Assembly: GCA_934215995.1 (NCBI GenBank)
Contig: CAKQBC010000188.1
Span: forward strand, 1-5,157
From: an uncultured Bacillus sp.
Lineage (GTDB): Bacteria > Bacillota > Bacilli > Bacillales > DSM-1321
Direction of reading: 5' to 3'
Length of the DNA: 5,157 bases
The translations under genes were made by a program, and so were the position numbers. The notes under the pieces were generated by a model. It made no database searches and had not been told where the DNA came from. It saw only the letters and a program-made list of their open reading frames with translations. This document shows, one piece after another, positions 1 to 5,157 of this stretch (position 1 is its first letter; the number at the start of each line of letters is the position of its first letter).

Positions 1-1702
1 ACTCAAGCCAGGCGGCCAAGTCGTTATGGTAATCTTCATCGGAACCGCAGACCACATAATGCTGGAAGTGCGTTTCCTTCATGAACTGTCCGGCTTCCGC
101 CTGTGTTGCGCAAGGACGTTCAATTCCTTCAATTCCTCCGGCTGCGAGGAATCCCTTTATAAAATCAGCCTTCGGTTTATATGTCTTCAGGTTGCCGAGG
201 CAGATCAGCCCTACACGCGGCAGCTCCCCTTGCTTCTCCTTATACCTAAGGGAGGCCATCCTCAATTTTTCGAAATCCTCTGCCAGCCTCCACTTCTCCA
301 GCGGGGCGATTTCCTCCGTTTCAAACGGCAATGCTATATCAACTTCATCTGATGGATGAACGGCAATCTCGTCCTCAAGGTTTGCATAGACGTTCGTGCC
401 GATCAATCTGATTGCACCATGCTGGGACAGGTTCCTTTTCTTGCTGCATGTTTCTTGCACCTTCGCCTGCAGCCAGCCTGCCTGCAATGCCTCGAGTATG
501 CCTCCCTGTTCCTCGATCTCAAGGAAGAAGCTCCATGCTTTTTCCGCCAATTCATCTGTAAGCGCTTCTATGTAATAGGATCCTCCTGCAGGGTCAACGA
601 CCTTATCCAGCAATGTTTCTTCCTTAAGGATCAACTGTATATTCCGGGCAATCCTTTCGGAGAATGCAGACGGTTTGTTTGCGGCACAATCGAAAGGAAG
701 CACAGTGATGCTCTGTGAACCTCCAGCTACCGCAGCAAACGCCTGGTTGCCCGCCCTGAGCAGGTTCACGTAGGGATCGAATAACGTAGCCGTAAAAGCT
801 GAAGTCTCTGAATGGATGTACATCTTAAAGCTTTCTTCACTGCCGCCATATTCTTTTCCCATCAAGGACCATAGCCTGCGGGCCGCTCTTAGCTTGGCTA
901 TGTTCATGAAGAATCCGGAATCGATTCCAAATGAGAAAACCATCTTATCCGCAATCACCTCTGCGTTATATCCGGCCTCGCTTGCCTGATGTAAATATTC
1001 TGCACCAAGGGCTAAAGCGATTCCAAGCTCTTCAGCCGCGTTTGCGCCTGCATTATGGTACGCATGTGATTTGACGAGGACCGTCCTTAATCCGGGAGCT
1101 GCACCATGGGCTGACATCACTGCGCCCGCCCAGGCTTCGAAAAACCCGTTTTTATCTTTGATTCCTTTTCCTCGCATAACCCCTTCTGTAATCGGGTCCT
1201 CTGCCAATACACCTTCAAGCGGCCCATCAACGGCCATTTTCTTCAATTGGCATGCCAATGCCTTCTGACCGCCTTTGGCATCGATGAACAAAGGGATGCC
1301 TTTACTGGCCGAATACTGAAAGATCGCCTGCACATCCTTAGGCTCCAAAGATGCCAAAACAGAGCTTGAGACCGATAATGTGTTTTGTCCCCTACCAGCT
1401 GCCAGCTCAAAATTCCTAAGCAGCTCTTCAGCTGTATTCCCTTCGATTTGCTGTGAAATCTGCCATGGCATCCCATTATAACCGTCTTTATGGATTCCTC
1501 TTGTATATGGCGCCTCTCCGGAATATTCCTGAATGGCTTCCCGGTTCTCCCCGCTATAGACCGGTTGAAGGGTAATCCCTTCCATTGTGACGGTCTTTAA
1601 TTTTTCGACCGGTTTGCCCTTTAAACTATCGCTTGCCTTGCGTTCCCATTCTTCTTTTTCAGCTTTCGGAAAGCTGCTCGTTTTGGATTCCAATAAGTTC
1701 AT
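1..1702 (-). CDS. mutA: Methylmalonyl-CoA mutase small (beta) subunit, 3' end beyond window
   Basis: This is the non-catalytic partner of MutB in the B12-dependent heterodimer that converts (R)-methylmalonyl-CoA to succinyl-CoA in the cytoplasm. The frame is open for 567 codons from ATG at 1702 to the window edge, with no frameshift; the C-terminus is cut by the window. The mutase barrel domain spans roughly residues 30-450. It carries an APYTRG segment (64-69), an RIARNIQLILKEE block (350-362) and the family hallmark PAGGSYYIEALT (371-382). A degenerate B12-binding-like fold starts near 495. Where catalytic subunits carry DxHxxG, this protein reads L505, T507 and P510, so the axial histidine is absent, as expected for MutA and not MutB. 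The start is supported by an in-frame TGA at 1732-1730 and by GAGG five bases before the ATG. It follows the bkd operon but has its own promoter and leader. mutB is expected next, to the left. The subunit call is confident; pairing with MutB is inference. Confidence 0.93.
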   Translation of the reverse strand, partial: MNLLESKTSSFPKAEKEEWERKASDSLKGKPVEKLKTVTMEGITLQPVYSGENREAIQEYSGEAPYTRGIHKDGYNGMPWQISQQIEGNTAEELLRNFELAAGRGQNTLSVSSSVLASLEPKDVQAIFQYSASKGIPLFIDAKGGQKALACQLKKMAVDGPLEGVLAEDPITEGVMRGKGIKDKNGFFEAWAGAVMSAHGAAPGLRTVLVKSHAYHNAGANAAEELGIALALGAEYLHQASEAGYNAEVIADKMVFSFGIDSGFFMNIAKLRAARRLWSLMGKEYGGSEESFKMYIHSETSAFTATLFDPYVNLLRAGNQAFAAVAGGSQSITVLPFDCAANKPSAFSERIARNIQLILKEETLLDKVVDPAGGSYYIEALTDELAEKAWSFFLEIEEQGGILEALQAGWLQAKVQETCSKKRNLSQHGAIRLIGTNVYANLEDEIAVHPSDEVDIALPFETEEIAPLEKWRLAEDFEKLRMASLRYKEKQGELPRVGLICLGNLKTYKPKADFIKGFLAAGGIEGIERPCATQAEAGQFMKETHFQHYVVCGSDEDYHNDLAAWLE

Positions 1703-1707
1703 AGTTT

Positions 1708-1711
1708 CCTC
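1708..1711 (-). promoter_or_regulatory. mutA ribosome-binding site
   Basis: The minus strand reads GAGG followed by AAACT and then the ATG at 1702. The spacing of five bases is short and the match is modest compared with the much stronger purine run further upstream at 1763-1776. It nevertheless decides the start, because no other start codon lies between the in-frame TGA at 1732-1730 and this ATG. Confidence 0.65.
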
Positions 1712-1726
1712 GCCACTTACAGGCAG

Positions 1727-1746
1727 GCTTCAGGCATATCTGAAGC
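1727..1746 (-). other. Perfect 7-bp stem-loop in the mutA leader
   Basis: On the minus strand GCTTCAG, a six-base loop (ATATGC) and CTGAAGC form a perfect inverted repeat. It lies 24 bases upstream of the mutA ATG, just before the ribosome-binding site and just downstream of the cre-like site. No T-run follows, so it is not an intrinsic terminator. It could stabilise the 5' end of the mRNA, influence translation or be a protein-binding dyad. The structure is seen directly; any role is inference. Confidence 0.5.
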
Positions 1747-1758
1747 AAGCGCTTTAAA
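1744..1758 (-). promoter_or_regulatory. Candidate cre site (CcpA operator) in the mutA leader
   Basis: The minus strand reads TTTAAAGCGCTTGCT. Against the Bacillus cre consensus WTGNAANCGNWNNCW it has one mismatch (the G at position 3 is T) and keeps the central AAGCGCTT core. It sits about 80 bases downstream of the proposed mutA start of transcription. CcpA bound to a cre inside a transcribed region is known to act as a roadblock to elongation in Bacillus. Catabolite repression of propionyl-CoA use by glucose would make sense. Not tested here. Confidence 0.45.
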
Positions 1759-1762
1759 ATGG

Positions 1763-1776
1763 CTTCCTCCCTCCCC
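1763..1776 (-). promoter_or_regulatory. Orphan strong Shine-Dalgarno-like purine run
   Basis: The minus strand reads GGGGAGGGAGGAAG, a better anti-16S match than the actual mutA ribosome-binding site, but it lies about 60 bases before the mutA ATG. The codon at a workable distance is ATT (1760-1758), followed in the same frame by TTG (1748-1746); that frame runs past the mutA start out of register with it. A short leader peptide, a ribosome standby site or plain coincidence are all possible. Confidence 0.3.
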
Positions 1777-1835
1777 GGAATAACGGAATTGTCTTTCTTA
1801 TTCTGAAACTTATCATTTTTCTAACTATTATTTAC

Positions 1836-1864
1836 ATTCTAGTACAGCCAAGTCAAATCTTCAA
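1836..1864 (-). promoter_or_regulatory. Putative sigma-A promoter of mutA
   Basis: On the minus strand a -35 box TTGAAG (1864-1859) and a -10 box TAGAAT (1841-1836) are separated by exactly 17 bases in an A/T-rich stretch. Each box differs from consensus by one or two bases. Transcription would start near 1829 and give a leader of about 127 bases before the mutA ATG. The upstream terminator of the bkd operon makes a separate promoter necessary or at least likely. A TTGACT at 1856-1851 is an alternative -35 but has a poorer -10 partner. Confidence 0.6.
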
Positions 1865-1873
1865 TTCCTTTCC

Positions 1874-1901
1874 AATAAAGGTTTGCCCGCATGCCTTTAT
1901 T
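1874..1901. promoter_or_regulatory. 8-bp inverted repeat upstream of the mutA promoter, candidate operator
   Basis: AATAAAGG and CCTTTATT form a perfect 8-bp inverted repeat around a 12-base centre. The repeat ends nine bases upstream of the proposed -35 box, at about -45 to -72 from the inferred start site, which is where activators often bind. The arms start at centres about 20 bases apart, near two helical turns, as expected for a dimeric DNA-binding protein. The regulator is not identifiable from this window. Confidence 0.4.
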
Positions 1902-1996
1902 TCTGTTCTTTGGAAGCAGATAAACGACAAATAAGCTTTTTCTGTTACCTGCTGCCACTTTAAACTACAGGCCATTGCCCTGTTCCTCAAGACATG

Positions 1997-2030
1997 AAAA
2001 AACACCCCTGCGCCGTGCGGCGAAAAGGTG
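1997..2030 (-). terminator. Rho-independent terminator of the bkd operon
   Basis: Read on the minus strand, a 28-base stem (2030 to 2003) pairs CACCTTT with AGGGGTG (including two G-U pairs), has one T-C mismatch, then CGCC with GGCG around a GCAC loop. It is followed directly by six T residues (2002-1997). It begins 14 bases after the bkdB stop codon, which marks the end of the bkd transcription unit and separates it from mutA. Confidence 0.88.
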
Positions 2031-2044
2031 CCTATTCATATTGC

Positions 2045-3328
2045 CTAATAAATGGAGGTTGTATCCTTGGACATCGCTTCAATGATTTCTTTGACGCGAG
2101 CCAGGAATTTCCCGCAAATGAGTCCATCGAGAATACGGTGGTCGAGCGATAAACAAAGGTTCACCATATCCCTGACCGCAATCATGCCATCAATAATGAC
2201 AGGGCGTTTCACGATCGATTCGATCTGCAGGATTGCAGCCTGCGGGTGATTGATGATCCCCATCGACTGGACCGAGCCGAAAGATCCCGTATTATTTACC
2301 GTAAATGTCCCGCCCTGCATGTCCTCTTGCTTCAGTTTGCCTGAGCGGGCTTTCCCGGCCAGCTCAGCGATTTCCCTCGCTATGCCCTTGATCGTCTTCT
2401 CATCGGCATGCTTAATGACAGGGACAAACAGGGAATCATCTTTGGCGACCGCGATGCTCAGATTAATATCACGCTTCTGGATGATCTTGTCGCCGGCCCA
2501 CGTTGAATTAAGCTGCGGATATTCCTTCAATGCCTGGGCAACTGCCTTCATAAAGAAGGCGAAGTACGTAAGATTGTACCCTTCTTTTTGCTTGAATGCC
2601 GCTTTCTCTGCATCCCGTAATGCCACAAGACTTGTTGCATCAACCTCAACCATCATCCAGGCATGCGGAATATCATGCTTGGACCTCTGCATATTGGAAG
2701 CAATCGCTTTACGGACACCGCTGACCGGAATTTCAATATCCCCGTTTGAAGCGGAAGGCCTCGGCTGGCCAGGCGCTTCCTGCCGTTTTTCGATTGATTG
2801 GGGTTTTATTTCCTGCTGGCGCACTGCATCACTATTGCCCGTATGTGCAGTCACCGGTTTTGTTTCGGCCTTCTGGCCTGACTCTGCAAGCTTCAATATA
2901 TCTTTACGCGTGATTCTGCCGCCTGCCCCGCTTCCTTTGACTGTCGCCAGGTCAATGCCATGCTCCTGGGAAAGCTTCAGGACGGCAGGGGAATAGCGTC
3001 CTGCATTTGTTTGGACAGGCTGCTGCGCCGGGGCTTCCTCTGCCGTTTCCACTGCAGCTGCCGCTGCGGCTTCTGCTTCTGTGCCATCTTCCACTTCAAC
3101 AGCACAAATATCAGCGCCGATCTCCAGTGTCTGGTCTTCCTCCGCATATAATTCTTTAATTATGCCTGTAAAAGAAGAAGGAATTTCCGCATTGACCTTA
3201 TCTGTCATCACTTCTGCAATCGGTTCATACTTTTCGACCCGATCGCCCGGGGCCACAAGCCACTTACTGATTGTCCCCTCCGTGACACTCTCCCCTAACT
3301 GGGGCATCGTCATTTTTTTCACTGCCAT
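2045..3328 (-). CDS. bkdB: Branched-chain 2-oxoacid dehydrogenase E2, dihydrolipoyl acyltransferase
   Basis: This is the core subunit of the branched-chain 2-oxoacid dehydrogenase complex. It takes the branched acyl group from E1 on a swinging lipoyl arm and transfers it to CoA. Numbered from the chosen start (427 residues, normal for the family): a lipoyl domain covers about 2-77 with the modified lysine at K44 in MTDKVNAE; a flexible Ala/Glu/Pro linker at 80-108; an E1/E3-binding domain at 111-147 (RYSP to RKDIL); a second Gln/Pro/Ser linker to about 195; and the catalytic domain from about 197, ending with the active-site DHRILDG (H397, D401). An ATG two codons earlier (3334) is open, but GGAGG lies only two bases from it and eight bases from the ATG at 3328, and the product then begins MAVKKMTMPQLGES as in Bacillus BkdB. 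It is the last gene of the operon, 20 bases after bkdAB and 14 bases before the terminator. Confidence 0.95.
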   Translation of the reverse strand: MAVKKMTMPQLGESVTEGTISKWLVAPGDRVEKYEPIAEVMTDKVNAEIPSSFTGIIKELYAEEDQTLEIGADICAVEVEDGTEAEAAAAAAVETAEEAPAQQPVQTNAGRYSPAVLKLSQEHGIDLATVKGSGAGGRITRKDILKLAESGQKAETKPVTAHTGNSDAVRQQEIKPQSIEKRQEAPGQPRPSASNGDIEIPVSGVRKAIASNMQRSKHDIPHAWMMVEVDATSLVALRDAEKAAFKQKEGYNLTYFAFFMKAVAQALKEYPQLNSTWAGDKIIQKRDINLSIAVAKDDSLFVPVIKHADEKTIKGIAREIAELAGKARSGKLKQEDMQGGTFTVNNTGSFGSVQSMGIINHPQAAILQIESIVKRPVIIDGMIAVRDMVNLCLSLDHRILDGLICGKFLARVKEIIEAMSKDTTSIY

Positions 3329-3335
3329 TTCCATA

Positions 3336-3344
3336 CCCTCCCCT
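3336..3344 (-). promoter_or_regulatory. bkdB ribosome-binding site deciding between two ATGs
   Basis: The minus strand reads AGGGGAGGG just after the bkdAB stop codon. The GGAGG core (3341-3337) is two bases from the ATG at 3334 and eight bases from the ATG at 3328. Only the second spacing is in the usual range, so translation most likely starts at 3328. Confidence 0.7.
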
Positions 3345-3348
3345 GCAT

Positions 3349-4332
3349 TTAAAATTCAGCCAGTTCTTTCATGGCTTTCTCGATTTTATCGCTGTTCACC
3401 ATAAAGTATTTTTCCATCGTCGGCGCATATGGCATTGCCGGCACATCAGGGCCGGCAAGCCTCCTGATCGGCGCATCCAGGTCGAACAGGCAATTTTCCG
3501 AAATAATCGCCGCCACTTCCCCAAGTATGCTGCCTTCTTTATTATCTTCTGTGATCAGAAGGACTTTGCCGGTTTTTCTTGCTGCTTCAATGATCGCTTC
3601 CTGATCCAGCGGGTACACCGTCCTCAGATCTAGGATGTGGACCGATATGCCGTCATTGGCTAGTTTTTCTGCAGCCTGAAGAGCGAAATGTACGCACAGC
3701 CCGTATGTGATGACCGTTATATCATCGCCTTGGCGCTTCACATCCGCTTTGCCGATCGGCAACACATAGTCATCCGTTGGGACTTCGCCCTTTATTAATC
3801 GATACGCTCTTTTATGCTCCAGGAAAAGGACCGGATCCTCGTCGCGGATCGCTGCTTTCAGAAGCCCCTTCACATCATAGGGGGTTGAAGGCATGACGAC
3901 TTTCAGGCCGGGCTGGTTCGAAAAAATCGCCTCGACCGATTGTGAGTGGTAAAGGGCGCCGTGCACTCCTCCCCCGTATGGGGCGCGAATGACGATCGGA
4001 CAATTCCAGTCATTATTGGAACGGTAACGGATCCTTGCCGCTTCGGAAATGATCTGGTTGACCGCAGGCATGATGAAATCAGCGAATTGCATTTCCGCAA
4101 TCGGCCTCATCCCATACATTGCGGCCCCGATCCCCACACCGGCAATTGCCGATTCGGCCAGCGGCGTATCGAGGACACGCGCTTCACCGAACTGATCATA
4201 CAAGCCTTGCGTCGCCTTAAAGACACCGCCCTTTCGTCCGACATCCTCACCGAGGACAAACACTTTTTCATCTCTTTCCATTTCCTCGCGAATTGCCATT
4301 GTTACTGCATCTATATACGTGATTACAGGCAT
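3349..4332 (-). CDS. bkdAB: Branched-chain 2-oxoacid dehydrogenase E1, beta subunit
   Basis: With BkdAA this forms the thiamine-diphosphate-dependent alpha2-beta2 E1 that decarboxylates the 2-oxoacids of valine, leucine and isoleucine and reductively acylates the lipoyl arm of BkdB. The 327-residue length is normal. The N-terminal pyrimidine-binding domain holds LGEDVG (27-32), the DTPLAES segment whose E60 corresponds to the glutamate that activates the cofactor aminopyrimidine, and GGGVHGALYHSQS (120-132), in which H129 matches the conserved active-site histidine. A transketolase C-terminal domain runs from about 200 (ITVITYG, LDLRTVYPLD, ITEDNKEGS) to near the end. The start at 4332 follows AAGGGGGG with a five-base spacer, and the run overlaps the bkdAA stop codon. 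The 11-base gap suggests translational coupling, which would help equal E1 subunit production. Nothing unusual was seen. Confidence 0.96.
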   Translation of the reverse strand: MPVITYIDAVTMAIREEMERDEKVFVLGEDVGRKGGVFKATQGLYDQFGEARVLDTPLAESAIAGVGIGAAMYGMRPIAEMQFADFIMPAVNQIISEAARIRYRSNNDWNCPIVIRAPYGGGVHGALYHSQSVEAIFSNQPGLKVVMPSTPYDVKGLLKAAIRDEDPVLFLEHKRAYRLIKGEVPTDDYVLPIGKADVKRQGDDITVITYGLCVHFALQAAEKLANDGISVHILDLRTVYPLDQEAIIEAARKTGKVLLITEDNKEGSILGEVAAIISENCLFDLDAPIRRLAGPDVPAMPYAPTMEKYFMVNSDKIEKAMKELAEF

Positions 4333-4337
4333 CGTAT

Positions 4338-4345
4338 CCCCCCTT
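4338..4345 (-). promoter_or_regulatory. bkdAB ribosome-binding site overlapping the bkdAA stop
   Basis: The minus strand reads AAGGGGGG; its two A residues are the last two bases of the bkdAA TAA codon. The six-G run ends five bases before the bkdAB ATG at 4332. This arrangement favours reinitiation by ribosomes that finish bkdAA. Confidence 0.7.
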
Positions 4346-5157
4346 ATCGATCTCCATATACATATTTCAAAGCTTCTTCAGGCGCAGCATACGGGGCGCT
4401 CTCGGCATAATCGGTCGCCTCGTTTACGACAGCCATGATTTCCTTTTGGATGTCCTGTTCCATTTGATCTGTTAAAATATCAAACTGTTTCAGGTAGCCG
4501 GCAAAGGTCAGGATCGGGTCCTTTGCCTTCGCTTCGGTCACTTCATCCTGTTCCCGGTAAGCACGGTCATCATCGTCGCTCGAGTGGGGGGTCAAGCGGT
4601 AGGAAACCGTCTCGATCAGGCTTGGCCCTTCCCCTTTTCTTGCGCGTTCGACAGCTTCCTTTACTGCCTTGTATACTTCCAAAGGATTATTGCCATCTAC
4701 TGTCACCCCCGGCATTCCATAACCGATTGCCCGGTCCGATACCTTTTCGCACGCCAATTGTTTTTCGATCGGCACCGAAATGGCGTATTTGTTGTTTTCG
4801 CACATGAAAATGACAGGAAGCTTATGCACGCCTGCAAAGTTGGCTCCTTCATGGAAATCTCCCTGGTTGCTGGAGCCTTCCCCAAATGTCACAAATGAAA
4901 CCAGGTCCTTGTTCTGCATTTTCCCGGCCAAAGCGATTCCGACGGCATGTGGAACTTGGGTAGTTACTGGCGAGGAACCTGTAACGATATTGTTTTTCTT
5001 TTGCCCGAAATGGCCCGGCATTTGCCTGCCGCCCGAATTCGGGTCCTCCGCTTTTGCGAACCCCGACAGCATCAGTTCTTTCGCAGTCATCCCGAATGTA
5101 AGCACAACACCGACATCCCGGTAATAAGGAAGCACATAATCCTTCTTTGTATCCAGG
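4344..5157 (-). CDS. bkdAA: Branched-chain 2-oxoacid dehydrogenase E1, alpha subunit, 5' end beyond window
   Basis: This is the thiamine-diphosphate-binding subunit of the E1 decarboxylase of the Bkd complex, working with BkdAB. The frame is open to the right edge: 270 residues are visible, and about 60 N-terminal residues are missing if it has the usual length of about 330. The GTG at 5135 is an internal valine, because coding continues in frame upstream (LDTKKDYVLPYYRD). The thiamine-diphosphate motif is visible as GEG (from 4883) through ENN (ending 4791). The loop YRLTPHSSDDDD (TPHSS-D4 at 4592-4566) corresponds to the active-site loop that carries regulatory phosphoserines in the mammalian enzyme; no kinase is known for bacilli, so this is only a structural parallel. 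In Bacillus subtilis the bkd operon is driven by sigma-L and BkdR; that promoter would lie outside this window. Confidence 0.95.
   Translation of the reverse strand, partial: LDTKKDYVLPYYRDVGVVLTFGMTAKELMLSGFAKAEDPNSGGRQMPGHFGQKKNNIVTGSSPVTTQVPHAVGIALAGKMQNKDLVSFVTFGEGSSNQGDFHEGANFAGVHKLPVIFMCENNKYAISVPIEKQLACEKVSDRAIGYGMPGVTVDGNNPLEVYKAVKEAVERARKGEGPSLIETVSYRLTPHSSDDDDRAYREQDEVTEAKAKDPILTFAGYLKQFDILTDQMEQDIQKEIMAVVNEATDYAESAPYAAPEEALKYVYGDR

Noticed and set aside
121..138. A 9-base tandem repeat (TTCAATTCC twice)
   Set aside because: It encodes Gly-Ile-Glu twice within mutA in frame and has only two copies; this is ordinary coding sequence.
1243..1476. A 77-codon minus-strand frame overlapping mutA
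   Set aside because: It is in a different frame from mutA, which continues unbroken through this stretch with conserved protein sequence; it is a shadow frame.
1874..1915. The AATAAAGG/CCTTTATT dyad as a plus-strand terminator
   Set aside because: The sequence after the stem is T-rich but interrupted, the 12-base loop is long, the stem is A/T-rich, and no plus-strand gene reaches it.
1703..1960. Cobalamin riboswitch before the B12-dependent enzyme gene
   Set aside because: The leader from the proposed promoter is only about 127 bases, shorter than this riboswitch class, and no B12-box sequence was found in the correct strand and position.
1781..1996. Sigma-54 (sigma-L) promoter for mutA, as used by bkd in Bacillus subtilis
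   Set aside because: I looked for GG and GC dinucleotides ten bases apart within a TGGCAC-N5-TTGC-like context on the minus strand and found no convincing match; the sigma-A-type boxes are better.
2250..2996. A 248-codon open frame on the plus strand inside bkdB
   Set aside because: It is fully antisense to the well-conserved bkdB, its translation has no recognisable domain, and it results from the codon bias of the real gene. The other plus-strand frames over mutA, bkdAB and bkdAA are rejected for the same reason.
3040..3085. Low-complexity GC-rich stretch with repeated Ala codons
   Set aside because: It is the alanine-rich flexible linker after the lipoyl domain of E2, which is normal for this protein family.

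Overview
The window looks like the chromosome of a Bacillaceae bacterium (Firmicutes). Three things point there: strong purine-rich Shine-Dalgarno sites before every gene whose start is visible, product sequences that read like the Bacillus branched-chain 2-oxoacid dehydrogenase proteins, and a gene order known from acyl-CoA-catabolising bacilli. The genus cannot be fixed from this sequence. All four genes lie on the minus strand, so transcription runs from high to low coordinates.

From the right edge leftwards, the first three genes are the end of a bkd operon. bkdAA (E1 alpha, N-terminus outside the window), bkdAB (E1 beta) and bkdB (E2 lipoyl acyltransferase) are separated by only 11 and 20 bases, and each downstream ribosome-binding site touches or follows closely the preceding stop. 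A strong rho-independent terminator begins 14 bases after the bkdB stop. A regulatory intergenic region of 342 bases follows, and then mutA (small, non-catalytic subunit of methylmalonyl-CoA mutase), whose C-terminal end lies beyond position 1. mutA is a clean open frame of 567 codons running off the left edge.

The genes make a coherent pathway. The Bkd complex oxidatively decarboxylates the 2-oxoacids from valine, isoleucine and leucine to branched acyl-CoAs. Valine and isoleucine catabolism then yields propionyl-CoA, and methylmalonyl-CoA mutase (MutA with MutB, presumably just left of the window) feeds that carbon into the TCA cycle as succinyl-CoA. The terminator and a separate promoter imply that the two blocks can be controlled independently.

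No new biological system was found. The part that deserves attention is the mutA leader. It has a good sigma-A-type promoter, an 8-bp inverted repeat just upstream of the -35 box, a near-consensus CcpA (cre) site about 80 bases into the transcript, an orphan very strong Shine-Dalgarno-like sequence, and a 7-bp hairpin before the true start. Together these suggest dual control by a local regulator and by carbon catabolite repression. All of these sites are inferred from sequence reading only.
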